Shown here piece by piece: positions 1 to 8,910 of a stretch of 64,000 nt of DNA. Position 1 is the first letter of the stretch, and every line of letters begins with the position of its first letter. A model generated the notes under the pieces. It did no database searches. It had not been told where the DNA came from and was given only the letters and a program-made list of their open reading frames with translations. The translations under genes were made by a program, and so were the position numbers. The stretch lies in the NCBI GenBank assembly GCA_017694795.1, contig JADIMM010000079.1, forward strand, positions 1 through 64,000. Reading direction: 5' to 3'. Source of the DNA: Candidatus Gallitreponema excrementavium (GTDB taxonomy: Bacteria; Spirochaetota; Spirochaetia; Treponematales; Treponemataceae).

Positions 1-8
1 ACTTGAGG

Positions 9-42
9 GTCTCGTGGGCTCGGAGATGTGTATAAGAGACAG
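9..42 (+). other. Illumina Nextera read-2 transposase adapter (artefact)
   Basis: These 34 bases match the Nextera read-2 adapter exactly, ending in the 19-bp mosaic end (AGATGTGTATAAGAGACAG). The eight bases before it are also likely non-genomic. The dnaK reading frame is intact right up to base 43, so the adapter marks the read and contig end. It is not a transposon of the organism. Confidence 0.97.
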
Positions 43-1435
43 GATGAACACCTCTGGGTGCAGGAGGAATACCTACCAGGTCAAACCTTCCCAGTGTCCT
101 GTTCTGTGAAGCCATCTCCCTTTCTCCCTGGAGAACATGAATGGATACAGAGGGCTGGCTGTCAGCAGCTGTTGAGAAAATCTGGCTCTTTCTTGTAGGA
201 ATGGTAGTATTTCTCGGAATAAGTCTTGTAAACACACCACCCATAGTCTCAATACCGAGGGAAAGAGGAGTTACATCCAAAAGAAGAACCTCTTTTACAT
301 CCCCACCAAGGATACCTCCCTGAATGGCAGCTCCAACAGCAACAGCTTCGTCAGGATTTACACCTTTGCTGGGTTCCTTACCGAACAGCTCCTTTACAAC
401 CTGCTGTACCTTAGGCATACGGGTTGAACCACCGACAAGGATAACTTCGTCAATTTGATCAACGGTTACGCCGGCATCGCTGAGAGCCTTTCTACAGGGT
501 TCCTTTGTACGCTCTACCAAATCTTCCGTCATCTGCTCAAACTTGGCCCGGGATAAGTCCTTTGAAAGGTGCTTAGGCCCGGAAGCATCAGCAGTAATGA
601 AGGGCAAGTTTATATTTGTACTGACAACATTTGAAAGCTCGATCTTTGCCTTTTCAGCAGCCTCCCTCAACCTTTGAAGAGCCATTCTGTCCTGAGACAA
701 ATCAATTCCTGTATCTGCCTTAAATTCGTCCACAAGCCAGTTCATTATTCTCCGGTCAAAATCATCACCACCAAGATGGGTATCACCACTGGTAGACTTT
801 ACCTCAAAAACGCCCTCTCCAAGCTCAAGTATAGAAACATCGAATGTTCCACCACCCAAGTCATAGACAGCAATAATCTGATCCTTTTTCTGATCCTTAT
901 TGAACCCGTAAGCCAAAGATGCAGCTGTAGGCTCATTTATAATTCTCTTTACATCCAAGCCGGCAATACGGCCTGCATCCTTTGTCGCCTGCCTCTGGGC
1001 ATCGTTAAAGTAAGCAGGAACAGTAATTACCGCCTCTGTTACAGGTTCTCCCAAGTAATCTTCTGCAGTTTTTTTCATTTTCTGCAAAATGAATGCACTG
1101 ATTTCCTGCGGGGAATACAACTTTCCGTCAACTTCAATTCTGACATCATCTCCATGGTCTTTAACATGGTAAGGCACCAGCTTGGCTTCCCCGGTCAGCT
1201 CCGCATAAGAATGACCGATGAATCTTTTTATTGAATATATCGTATTCTCCGGATTTGTTATCATCTGGTTTTTAGCAGGTTGTCCGACAATTCTTTCCCC
1301 CTTGGATGTAAACCCGACAATAGAGGGCGTTGTCCTTCCTCCTTCTGAATTCTGGATAACAACAGGTTCCCCTCCTTCCATTACGGCAACACATGAGTTT
1401 GTTGTTCCAAGATCAATACCAATAATCTTTCCCAT
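43..1435 (-). CDS. dnaK: Chaperone protein DnaK (Hsp70), C-terminally truncated by contig end
   Basis: DnaK is the ATP-dependent cytosolic Hsp70 chaperone that works with GrpE and DnaJ. The frame starts at ATG 1435 after an AAGGAG site and begins [18 protein letters not shown], the first phosphate-binding motif. The second phosphate motif ([11 protein letters not shown]) and the adenosine motif (LVGGSTRMP) follow. The frame then enters the substrate-binding domain ([16 protein letters not shown]) and stays open to base 43, where adapter sequence begins. About 464 of roughly 640 residues are present, and the rest of the peptide-binding lid is missing because the contig ends. It lies 111 bp downstream of grpE on the same strand and is probably cotranscribed. 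I found no CIRCE operator in that gap. Confidence 0.97.
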
Positions 1436-1546
1436 TTTTATTTCTCCTTAACTTATCCGGATTTGTCCCCCGACATTCCGGCCTAAGATTAATATACTAA
1501 TTTAACAGACCTTAAGTCCACTTTTTATTTTCAGTCCGGACGAATA

Positions 1547-2194
1547 TCAATCTCCGTCCTTTGCTTCTTCCGGTTTTCCGGGCATTTTAACCATAACCTT
1601 TGCAGAACGGATAACCCTATCCTTAAGACGGTACCCCCTAAGATACACCTCCCCCACAACAGGTTCCTTAACATCGGGATCTATAACCCTGCCTAAAGCC
1701 TCATGGATTTCAGGATTAAAAGGCATATTCAGGGAATCATATCCGGTAAGCCCGTACTTTGAGTCCAAGACAGACACAAGTTTATCTTTTATCATCACGA
1801 CGCCGTCTTTAAAGGCCGCCACATCAGATGTCTCCTCGCCGGCTTTTATTGCCCTCTCAAAATCATCGATTATGCCAATCATATCCAGAAGAATATTGCT
1901 GTTTGCATAATCTATGGCCTCCTGCTTCTCTTTAATAACACGTTTCCGGTAATTCTCGAAATCAGCAGCTTTCCTTAGATACTGATCCTTTAATTTTTCA
2001 TTCTCGTCTTTCAGATTTTCAATTTCCTCGGCTAATTTTGAATCCCCGGAATCTTCAGGCTTTCCACTTTCCTCACCGGGAACCTGTTTTTCGCAGTCTT
2101 CCTGAACCTGAGTGTCTCCATCTGCAGGGTCTTTTTCACAGGATTCTACAGAATCCTTCTGCTGTTCATCTTCTAAAACTTTCTCTTCAGACAT
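1547..2194 (-). CDS. grpE: GrpE nucleotide exchange factor
   Basis: GrpE releases ADP from DnaK and sets the pace of the Hsp70 cycle in the cytosol. The 215-aa protein has a very acidic, probably disordered N-terminus (residues 1-50), then a long coiled coil (about 50-110) containing the family signature around RKAADFENYRKRV. The beta-wing domain follows (KYGLTGYDSLNMPFNPEIHEA, then VVGEVYLRGYRLKDRVIRSAKV). The ATG at 2194 follows an AAAGGTGG ribosome site. The order grpE-dnaK on one strand is standard, and I recall the two being adjacent in Treponema pallidum as well. hrcA and dnaJ are not in the window. Confidence 0.95.
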   Translation of the reverse strand: MSEEKVLEDEQQKDSVESCEKDPADGDTQVQEDCEKQVPGEESGKPEDSGDSKLAEEIENLKDENEKLKDQYLRKAADFENYRKRVIKEKQEAIDYANSNILLDMIGIIDDFERAIKAGEETSDVAAFKDGVVMIKDKLVSVLDSKYGLTGYDSLNMPFNPEIHEALGRVIDPDVKEPVVGEVYLRGYRLKDRVIRSAKVMVKMPGKPEEAKDGD

Positions 2195-2344
2195 AAACCA
2201 CCTTTACTAATGAGTAACACAACAATAAATATTTTGATTTCACGGTATAAGGTAATAACGGGAAACAAACAGGTCAAGAAAAAAAATACTATTCTGAATC
2301 TTTTAACGTTTTTTTTAATTTTACCAACAAGAATTTATTTTGAA

Positions 2345-3049
2345 CTAAAAAACTGTATAAGGTATTATTTCTTCGATTTTTATAAGTACTTCAAATTTAG
2401 CCTCGTATCTGCCGGCATTTACAGTTAATCTTGGGACCCCATATATGCAGATATCTGCACGGATTTCCCGTGGTTTGTTCTTAACAATGGTTCTGGCATA
2501 ATTTCGCAATGCGTTCTTCATTCCGTCCCTATAAGCTTCAAAAACCCCCTCCAACCCCTTATCGAGGCTGCCATAGCCATCGGCAGGATACTTTTTAGGA
2601 TTTACCATCTGCCAGTAGCGCAAATAAGAGGAATTTGAGGAATCAATCCGGTAGGAAGCCCAGGCCGAAATTTTATTTTCATCATCGTAACAGACTCTTT
2701 CCAAGGTGAACGAGGGATCCGGTTCTTTTATGGGATACCTGGGTATAAATTCAAAAAATTCCTCTATACCACGGGTTTTATCCGACGGAGTATATGTTAC
2801 CCTTCCTCCAAAAACCGAAAGCTGCATAATATAAAGAGCATATTTTTCCAGAACTTCTTCCGGATTGTAAGGTTCATCCCGGACCACCCCCGGGGGCAAC
2901 TCTCTAAAAACCCAAAAATGCTGCCTTAAAACAACATCATCTGTTGTCCGTTCAAGAAATGAAGAGGAAGAATCGAGACCTGAAAGATTTACACAAACCA
3001 GACAGAATGAAACAACAAAAAAGCAGGACAAAAACCTTGGAAAATTCAA
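2345..3049 (-). CDS. Exported protein of unknown function
   Basis: This 234-aa protein has a clear N-terminal signal peptide: a hydrophobic stretch at about residues 4-22, with a possible lipobox-like cysteine at residues 16-19. No catalytic motif is recognised. The body is mixed and moderately acidic, with several aromatic residues (around KYALYIMQLSVFGGRVTYTP). The start is TTG at 3049, directly after the TAA of the rhomboid gene and behind a GGAGGGGG site, so it is translationally linked to that gene. Either a lipoprotein or a periplasmic protein is possible. The function is not assigned. Confidence 0.7.
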   Translation of the reverse strand: MNFPRFLSCFFVVSFCLVCVNLSGLDSSSSFLERTTDDVVLRQHFWVFRELPPGVVRDEPYNPEEVLEKYALYIMQLSVFGGRVTYTPSDKTRGIEEFFEFIPRYPIKEPDPSFTLERVCYDDENKISAWASYRIDSSNSSYLRYWQMVNPKKYPADGYGSLDKGLEGVFEAYRDGMKNALRNYARTIVKNKPREIRADICIYGVPRLTVNAGRYEAKFEVLIKIEEIIPYTVF

Positions 3050-3688
3050 TTACTGTATCCCCCTCCACCTTTTCAGGGGGGAAATATTAAACCGAATCCG
3101 GCAATACAACCAGGCAAATAAAAATCCTGATAAATGAATTATATGTGCCACCCCTGCGTTTTTTCCCGTAAGCTCACTGTAAATTTCGATTACTGTATAA
3201 ATTATTATCAACACCGGAGCCGGTACAGGAATCAACCCGAATACGTAAAAAAACGACTTAGGATATAATACTGCAATCAGAAACATCAGACCGTAAATAG
3301 CACCGGATGCTCCGACAAAATTAACAAACAGATTCCCGGTAAAGTAATATGTAAAAAAAGCAGCAACTGCAGAAAGAATCCCCACAACAAAATAAAACAA
3401 GAGGAATTCCAGGGAGCCCAATTCCCTTTCCAAAGTTATGCCTATCAAAAGCAAGGAAAGCATATTAAAAATAAGGTGGGATAAACCTCCATGAACAAAC
3501 ATATAAGTCATAAACTGCCAGTAAGAATGGGAAACAATAATTTTAGCGGGAATCATTCCCAGTTCTGAAAATAACGCCGGACGGATACGGCAAAGCAAAT
3601 AAACAATGAGATTGACTGCGATGAGAACAAATACCAAGTTGTCATTACGGTATTTAAATGGCCGCCGGAAAAAAGGTGTCTGATTCAT
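3050..3688 (-). CDS. Rhomboid family intramembrane serine protease
   Basis: Rhomboids cut transmembrane helices of substrate proteins inside the cytoplasmic membrane with a Ser-His dyad. The 212-aa protein has about six hydrophobic segments. The nucleophile is in the GASG motif (Ser128) and the partner His is in AHIIHLSGF (His185). The conserved HGGLSHLIFNM loop-1 region lies near residues 66-76. The gene follows the GGDEF gene by 16 bp and runs straight into the exported-protein gene, so the three look like one transcript. The substrate is unknown; the exported neighbour is a possible candidate, but only by position. Confidence 0.9.
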   Translation of the reverse strand: MNQTPFFRRPFKYRNDNLVFVLIAVNLIVYLLCRIRPALFSELGMIPAKIIVSHSYWQFMTYMFVHGGLSHLIFNMLSLLLIGITLERELGSLEFLLFYFVVGILSAVAAFFTYYFTGNLFVNFVGASGAIYGLMFLIAVLYPKSFFYVFGLIPVPAPVLIIIYTVIEIYSELTGKNAGVAHIIHLSGFLFAWLYCRIRFNISPLKRWRGIQ

Positions 3689-3704
3689 AAAACAGAAAAC
3701 TACC

Positions 3705-4757
3705 CTATTCTGCCATGGTTACACGATTCCGCCCTTCCTGTTTTGATACATAGAGAGCGGCATCAGCCCTGTCAACAAAGGTCTTTGGTGTTGTATCGAT
3801 CTTCGGATTAAATGCCGCCACCCCCAAAGAAATTGTGACCGACAAATGCTGGTTTTCATAAACAATTTCCATAGTTTCAACAGAACGCCTGATTCTTTCC
3901 GCCACCTGCTTGGCTATAGCCGGTTCAGTATCACATAGCATAACACAGAATTCCTCACCGCCATACCGGGCCGCCATATCCTGGGATCTGACATTATTCT
4001 GTATCACATGGGCAACCTGCTGCAAAACAACATCCCCGCAGGAATGTCCGTAGGTATCATTAAATTTTTTAAAGTGGTCAATATCCATCATCAGGACACA
4101 AAGCGGTTTTTCCTGCCCCTTTGCCTCTTCTATCTGATCAGCCAACACAGTATAAAAAAAGTGCTTCAACTTTAAGCGGGTCATCATATCAGTCGTTGTC
4201 ATTTCGAGGAGGGCGGAGGTATTGATCGCTATGGCTACCAAAGAAGCTATATTAAGGATGTGCTCTTTTTCGTACTCGGTAAAACCGTTGTTATCAATAC
4301 TTATCTGTCCGCCAAGAACAAGAACTCCGTTAACCCTGGCTTTTGCCTTAAGGGGGACTATCAAATCCGGTTCCAAAGCAGAAAGAGCCTCCAAACCATC
4401 CATGGATCCCAGCTCATTTTGAATTTCCTCCAAGGTAAAACAACAGTTCGTCCTGTTTAAGAGCGAGATGAGAGGATGTTCATCTTTAATCACATACTCA
4501 ACACTGTCATCAAGCTCAAAACCCTTGTAATTATTGTTAAGAGAGAAATAAACCGAATCAAAACTTTTACGGGTAAACAGCCCCACATTCAAGGCCTGCA
4601 TCTGACCCATACAGATATACAAAACAGTTTCCATCAGAGTATTAAAATCCAATGTTGAACTCAAACTCTTGGAAATTTCCAAAAGCTGCCGCAAATCAAA
4701 AAGCTGCTTCTCATAAGTGGCAATTTCATTCTGATCCTGATCTGCACATCTACTCAT
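3705..4757 (-). CDS. GAF-GGDEF diguanylate cyclase
   Basis: The protein is predicted to make cyclic di-GMP from two GTP. Residues 1-25 are a short helical lead, about 25-185 resemble a GAF sensor domain, and 190-345 are a GGDEF domain. The active-site motif is GGEEF at 266-270. The inhibitory product-binding I-site RxxD (RSQD, 257-260) sits exactly five residues before it, so both catalysis and feedback inhibition look intact. There is no membrane segment, so it should be cytosolic. It lies 66 bp downstream of the orphan 520-aa gene and just before the rhomboid gene. Confidence 0.93.
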   Translation of the reverse strand: MSRCADQDQNEIATYEKQLFDLRQLLEISKSLSSTLDFNTLMETVLYICMGQMQALNVGLFTRKSFDSVYFSLNNNYKGFELDDSVEYVIKDEHPLISLLNRTNCCFTLEEIQNELGSMDGLEALSALEPDLIVPLKAKARVNGVLVLGGQISIDNNGFTEYEKEHILNIASLVAIAINTSALLEMTTTDMMTRLKLKHFFYTVLADQIEEAKGQEKPLCVLMMDIDHFKKFNDTYGHSCGDVVLQQVAHVIQNNVRSQDMAARYGGEEFCVMLCDTEPAIAKQVAERIRRSVETMEIVYENQHLSVTISLGVAAFNPKIDTTPKTFVDRADAALYVSKQEGRNRVTMAE

Positions 4758-4823
4758 CTTTCGCCTAAAATCCTTTGGTACGAAGAATCACATTTCAAGG
4801 CACCATATATGGTAACACAAGAA

Positions 4824-6386
4824 CTAGGATTTTACCACTGTAAAATTCTGCATTACACCTATAAATTTCGCCGCCAAATCCCTAGATTTTTCCAGAACCC
4901 CAATATAATCAAAAGGCTTACTACTTATTATGGTTCTTATGTTTATTACATTATCGGGTGTAACCTTTTTGCTGTCAACAATAACATCATCAATACAGGA
5001 AAAAAGTTCTTGAATTTTGTTGGTTTCAGTGTGAATCAATTCCTTGGCAAGATAGTTGCAACGCTGGACATACGAAGCCACTTTTTTTTCCACATCCCCA
5101 CCCTGATGAAAAGACTTTAATTCTGTCAAAATAACCTGGGCATCGTTCGGCATACCAGGTTTAAAACTTTTTTCAAAATCCTCAATATGCTGGGAAATAG
5201 ATGTGGAATAAAAATAAGTCGAAGAAAGGGAACCTTCAAACTGTTTATTGGAGAAAAAACCTTCCACAAGTATGGTATTTACCACTGTATTAAACTGCTC
5301 AGAGAAACACAAAGGGACAAAGGTTTTTATAATTCTCACGGGCTTAACCCATTCAAAATAAAAAGGTGTTACTTCCTGTATCATGTTACTGATATCTTCA
5401 TTGTATCCTGTGACCGGAAGCAAAGGATTTTCTTCAAACAAGGCATTAACAGCCTGAACAATGGCCCCTTCCGGAACCTCTCTTTTGAGTTTTTCAATGC
5501 TGGCCTTAAACACGGATTTCAACCGTTGAACCCTGTCCCCAACAAAGTTTTTCTGTTCCTTGCAGTAATCAAGAACATAGTCGGGATTTTCTTTTTCATA
5601 ACGGACAATTTGGACAATTAAATCTTTTGAAAGCTGATTCTGGGAAAAGTCCCCCAGATTTTTTGTATATTTTGCAATCTTGGTTTTTTCTTCATCTGAA
5701 AGCGGCTCCTGGGAAACCAAAGCAAACACCAAGGACAACTTTGAAGCAAGTTCCATATCAAAAACCACGTTATGATACACAAAATAAAAATCACAAAGGG
5801 GACCGTCCAAAAGTTTTACATCAACAGGAGCAAAATTCCCCCCGGAAGTAGACTTAAGGGAGAATCCGGGATCGAAAAGACAGAAAATTCCCTCGTAATT
5901 AAAATTGCACAGATTGTACAAGTTTTCTAAAGAAACCAGAATCTCGTTTCCCTTAGAAAAAACCTGCCCCTCGTAGGTTTTTAAGAAATTATTAAAATTA
6001 TGTTCGGTTTCTTCAAGATAGACCTTGGAATTCTCAGTCTTATCAAGTCCGGTTTTCATCTTCTCGTAGGAAAAAGAATCCTTTCTATCCAGCTCGGACT
6101 GGGTCAAGAGGGAGTCAATAATCTTGTCCTGGGAAATATATGCAGTCCGCTTGTCCGGGGAAAAAACAGTCTTCTCAAACAATTCCTTTAATGTTATCAA
6201 AAACTGGCAGAATGAATAAAGGGAAGAAGCAAAAACCGGTTGGATGCTTTTACCTTTGAGAACCGGAGGCTCAGTCGCCTTTAAAATGTGCTGTATCCGT
6301 CTTAATTCCTTCAGCCGTTTTCCCTCCGGACTATTTCCGGAGAATAAAATTGCAAAAAACTGCCTGATTGCCTCCAGAACCCCCAT
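4824..6386 (-). CDS. Conserved-looking protein of unknown function, 520 aa
   Basis: I do not recognise this protein. It is 520 aa, mostly helical in appearance and soluble, with no signal peptide and no clear nucleotide- or metal-binding motif. The N-terminus (residues 5-17) has a short hydrophobic stretch (AIRQFFAILFSG) that might touch the membrane. The rest is charged, with many Lys/Glu/Phe heptads. ATG 6386 follows an AGGGG-type site, and a good promoter lies 25-55 nt upstream. Its long open frame and a neat position between dus and the cyclase support a real gene. It may belong to a spirochaete-restricted family, which I cannot verify here. Confidence 0.75.
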   Translation of the reverse strand: MGVLEAIRQFFAILFSGNSPEGKRLKELRRIQHILKATEPPVLKGKSIQPVFASSLYSFCQFLITLKELFEKTVFSPDKRTAYISQDKIIDSLLTQSELDRKDSFSYEKMKTGLDKTENSKVYLEETEHNFNNFLKTYEGQVFSKGNEILVSLENLYNLCNFNYEGIFCLFDPGFSLKSTSGGNFAPVDVKLLDGPLCDFYFVYHNVVFDMELASKLSLVFALVSQEPLSDEEKTKIAKYTKNLGDFSQNQLSKDLIVQIVRYEKENPDYVLDYCKEQKNFVGDRVQRLKSVFKASIEKLKREVPEGAIVQAVNALFEENPLLPVTGYNEDISNMIQEVTPFYFEWVKPVRIIKTFVPLCFSEQFNTVVNTILVEGFFSNKQFEGSLSSTYFYSTSISQHIEDFEKSFKPGMPNDAQVILTELKSFHQGGDVEKKVASYVQRCNYLAKELIHTETNKIQELFSCIDDVIVDSKKVTPDNVINIRTIISSKPFDYIGVLEKSRDLAAKFIGVMQNFTVVKS

Positions 6387-6410
6387 AAAAACCCCTGAAA
6401 ATCCAAAAAT

Positions 6411-6440
6411 TATATATCATCAATAGTTCCAGTATATCAA
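6411..6440 (-). promoter_or_regulatory. Candidate sigma70 promoter for the 520-aa gene
   Basis: On the minus strand a TTGATA -35 box (6440-6435) and a TATATA/TATAAT -10 box (6416-6409) are 18-20 nt apart. Transcription would start about 20 nt before the ATG at 6386, leaving room for the Shine-Dalgarno sequence. Confidence 0.5.
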
Positions 6441-6496
6441 AAAAAATTAAATCTGACAAACAGGAAATAAAGAACCATGCTATGGGTCACGGAAGG

Positions 6497-7528
6497 TTAC
6501 ATACCGGAACCAAAAATGGATTCAAGCATCAATCCTTTTTCCGCAAAAATTCTCCTGTAATCCTCCAGTGATTCTGCCTGCACTATAAGATTTCTTATCT
6601 CTGCTGACCCCGGAAAACCTTTTACATAAGCGCAGAATCTCTTTCTCATCTCCCTGCAGGCAGTTTTTTCCCCTTTGTCCGAGACAAGCTCTGCAAGCTC
6701 CATAAAGGCAGTCCTGATTTTTTGTTCAAAATTTACCGGAGTATACCTGCCATTGGTAAGAAGTTCTTTTGTCATGGAAAAAATAAATGGATTCCCCATA
6801 GCCCCCCTTGCAAACATTACTCCGTCACAGGATGTTTCCTGCAGCATAGAAAGGGCATCTTCGGGAGAAAACAAATCCCCGGAGCCTATAACCGGAACCC
6901 CGGGAAAAGTTGAATGTACATCTCTGGAAAGTTCTGCCAAAAGCTTCCAATCTGCCTTTCCCGAATACCCCTGGGCTCTTGTTCTCGGATGAAAACCAAT
7001 CATTTCGGCTCCGGCTTCCAAGGCGGCAAAGGCAGCCTCTTTCCATGTAAGGGAAGAAGAATCCCATCCCGAACGGATTTTTACACTAACCGGACAAAAG
7101 GAACCCATGTCCGATATTTTTTTCACCATAGCCCCGACGATTGCTTTTAATAAATCAGGATTTTTGGTCAAATATGACCCCGAGTTGGATTTTACTATTT
7201 TAGGCACAGGGCAACCACAGTTTACATCAATAACTGCCGGCTCATACCTGGAAAGGACGATTTCCACTGCTTTTGACATAACCACGGGATTCGAGCCGAA
7301 CAGCTGGATTCCGTAAAGTTTTTCAGCCTTGCCTTTTTCCATGAGTCCTGCGGTTTTTTCCGAGGCCCTTACCAAAGCTTCTGCGGAAACCATCTCCGTA
7401 AAAGCAAAATCCGCTCCCCAAACGGCACAAACCGAACGGAAAGCCCGGTCCGAGTACCCCGCCACCGGGGCAAGAAACAGGTTACCGGGAATTTCCAGAT
7501 TCCCGGCTTTTACAGGATGGTACAGCAA
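6497..7528 (-). CDS. dus: tRNA-dihydrouridine synthase (Dus/DusB type)
   Basis: This FMN/NADPH enzyme reduces uridines in the tRNA D-loop to dihydrouridine. The 343-aa TIM-barrel begins with APVAGYSDRAFR. It carries the catalytic motif NCGCPVPK with Cys106, the substrate loop VKIRSGW, the HPRTRAQGYSG motif, and the FMN-phosphate motifs GSGDLFSPEDAL and GVMFARGAMGNP. Translation appears to start at TTG 7528, directly after the tatD stop and behind a GGAG site, so the two genes are coupled. The exact Dus subtype (A/B/C) cannot be fixed by eye, though the length and motifs fit DusB best. Confidence 0.93.
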   Translation of the reverse strand: MLYHPVKAGNLEIPGNLFLAPVAGYSDRAFRSVCAVWGADFAFTEMVSAEALVRASEKTAGLMEKGKAEKLYGIQLFGSNPVVMSKAVEIVLSRYEPAVIDVNCGCPVPKIVKSNSGSYLTKNPDLLKAIVGAMVKKISDMGSFCPVSVKIRSGWDSSSLTWKEAAFAALEAGAEMIGFHPRTRAQGYSGKADWKLLAELSRDVHSTFPGVPVIGSGDLFSPEDALSMLQETSCDGVMFARGAMGNPFIFSMTKELLTNGRYTPVNFEQKIRTAFMELAELVSDKGEKTACREMRKRFCAYVKGFPGSAEIRNLIVQAESLEDYRRIFAEKGLMLESIFGSGM

Positions 7529-8302
7529 CTAAGGCTCCATATTAAAGGCCCGGCAACTGTTGTTCCAAAGAATTTCTGCAAGCTCCTCCATTTCCATTCC
7601 CAGAAGCTGTGCCATAAATGTAACAGTCGAAGGAATAAATGACGGAACATTCCTTTTTCCACGGTATGCAGCGGGAACCATAAACGGGCTTTCTGACTCC
7701 ACAAGGATTCTGTCCAAAGGTATTGAAAGAACAGTCTCATGAAGATTCCTTGCATTTCTGTAAGTGACATTTCCGGCAAAAGAAAAATAAAGATTCAAAT
7801 CCAAGGCAAGCCTTGCATACTCTGCATCTTCTGAATAGCAATGGAGGATACCTCCAGCCTCGGGTAGCCGTTCAGCCAATATTCCAAGTATATCTGCCCC
7901 TGCATCACGGTTATGGATAATTACGGGTTTATTATACTTTTCTGCTATTTCCAACTGTGTTATAAATAACTCTGTCTGGCTCCGCTTATCGCCGTATTTT
8001 TTAAAGTAATCCAACCCTGTTTCGCCTAAAGCAACTACACCCGGCATTGAAAGGGCCTTTTCCAAGGTCTCTATCCAATTTTTTCCCGGATTAAGCACCT
8101 CCGATGGCGAAACACCGGCGGCATAAAACACATTTTTTGATGACTTTAAATTGTCATAAACGGTACCAAAATCGTGGAGGTTATTACAGATACTTATGAT
8201 TCTGGTTACCTGTGCTTTTTTCGCTTCGTGTACAACCCGCAACTGCTCTATAGGGTCATCATAAATCAACCCTAAGTGAGCATGAGTATCAAAAAACTGC
8301 AT
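7529..8302 (-). CDS. tatD: TatD family metal-dependent hydrolase (DNase)
   Basis: TatD-family proteins are Mg2+-dependent 3'-5' exonucleases or deoxyribonucleases with an amidohydrolase-like barrel. The 257-aa protein starts with the metal motif DTHAHL, has the invariant Glu in ALGETGLDY, and has the later metal-binding residues in VIIHNRDAG, HCYSED and LVESESPF. The length is typical. In the last of these the usual ETD-type motif reads ESESPF, so one conserved Asp is replaced by Ser. This could affect activity or be a family variant. The gene is first in an operon with dus. Confidence 0.92.
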   Translation of the reverse strand: MQFFDTHAHLGLIYDDPIEQLRVVHEAKKAQVTRIISICNNLHDFGTVYDNLKSSKNVFYAAGVSPSEVLNPGKNWIETLEKALSMPGVVALGETGLDYFKKYGDKRSQTELFITQLEIAEKYNKPVIIHNRDAGADILGILAERLPEAGGILHCYSEDAEYARLALDLNLYFSFAGNVTYRNARNLHETVLSIPLDRILVESESPFMVPAAYRGKRNVPSFIPSTVTFMAQLLGMEMEELAEILWNNSCRAFNMEP

Positions 8303-8354
8303 GATTTTACTTCCGATATGAATTTTTTCCTAGTCCAAACAGGACATACCTATA

Positions 8355-8383
8355 AAGATAACACAGCACCCCCCTGCCGTCAA
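8355..8383 (-). promoter_or_regulatory. Candidate sigma70 promoter for tatD-dus
   Basis: The minus strand has TTGACG (8383-8378), a 17-nt spacer and TATCTT (8360-8355). Transcription would start about 45 nt before the tatD ATG at 8302. Confidence 0.5.
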
Positions 8384-8580
8384 CAAAAAGAAATTTAACA
8401 GCCATTCAATGCTATATCAACTTATCAACAAGGATATTTATTTCACCATACATAAAATTTTCCTGTCATACAAATTACACTTGTAATAAAATCAGATTTA
8501 ATGTAATTCAAAAAAAGTTTTTACTCTGGTCGCTTCCGGCCGTCTTTCACCGGCAGATTTCCTACAAATTATGATTTTAA

Positions 8581-8610
8581 TTGACGGATAAAAAAATCAG
8601 TCTATATAAT
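8581..8610 (+). promoter_or_regulatory. Sigma70 promoter of the sensory-hydrogenase operon
   Basis: A TTGACG -35 box (8581-8586), an 18-nt spacer and a consensus TATAAT -10 box (8605-8610) precede the operon. A perfect AAGGAGGTG ribosome-binding site at 8617-8625 follows directly. Confidence 0.75.
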
Positions 8611-8632
8611 ATAAGGAAAGGAGGTGTCCTGC

Positions 8633-8893
8633 TTGGAAAAAATAAAGATTACGATCTGTATGGGAAGTTCCTGTTTTTCCAGGGGAAACAGTTTAATTGC
8701 AGAAACTTTAGCCAGATATTTAAAATCCAACAATCTGGAAGACAAGGTTGAAATATCAGGATGTCTTTGTGAAAACAAGTGCAAGGAAGGACCTAATATA
8801 AAAATCAACGGGGAACTGTACTCCGCCGTAACCCCGGAAGCAGTGATTGATTTACTCAATCTGAAGATTTCGGGAATCAATAACAAAAACTGA
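8633..8893 (+). CDS. Thioredoxin-like [2Fe-2S] ferredoxin (NuoE/HydC-type small protein)
   Basis: This small electron carrier (86 aa) has the thioredoxin-like [2Fe-2S] fold. The cluster ligands fit CX4C near the N-terminus (CMGSSC) and CX3C about 40 residues later (CENKC within GCLCENKC, giving one extra Cys). The motif VNG/INGELYS after it is typical of this family. TTG 8633 is chosen as the start because it lies 7 nt after a perfect AAGGAGGTG. An upstream GTG at 8624 would overlap that site. It is the first gene of the hydrogenase operon, so it probably passes electrons to or from the next protein. A paralogue lies at 12036. Confidence 0.88.
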   Translation: MEKIKITICMGSSCFSRGNSLIAETLARYLKSNNLEDKVEISGCLCENKCKEGPNIKINGELYSAVTPEAVIDLLNLKISGINNKN

Positions 8894-8910
8894 ATCACCG
8901 GGAGCTAGAA

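Larger units (their letters stand above)
8303..8632. other. Divergent intergenic region tatD / hydrogenase operon
   Basis: This 330-bp AT-rich gap separates two divergent operons. It holds the tatD promoter (8355-8383), the hydrogenase operon promoter (8581-8610), and a 14-bp palindrome with arms ATTACA/TGTAAT at 8474-8487. A related half site (AATGTAATT) lies near 8500-8508. I see no RNA gene and no further reading frame. Confidence 0.6.

Noticed and set aside
9-42. Mosaic-end sequence suggesting a Tn5-like transposon
   Set aside because: It is joined to the Nextera primer part and sits at the contig end, so it is a library adapter.
674-1234. Plus-strand open frame of 186 codons
   Set aside because: It lies opposite the conserved dnaK coding sequence, has no ribosome site and encodes no recognisable protein; it is a shadow.
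1436-2344. CIRCE heat-shock operator near grpE-dnaK
   Set aside because: No TTAGCACTC-N9-GAGTGCTAA-like repeat was found in the gaps 1436-1546 or 2195-2344.
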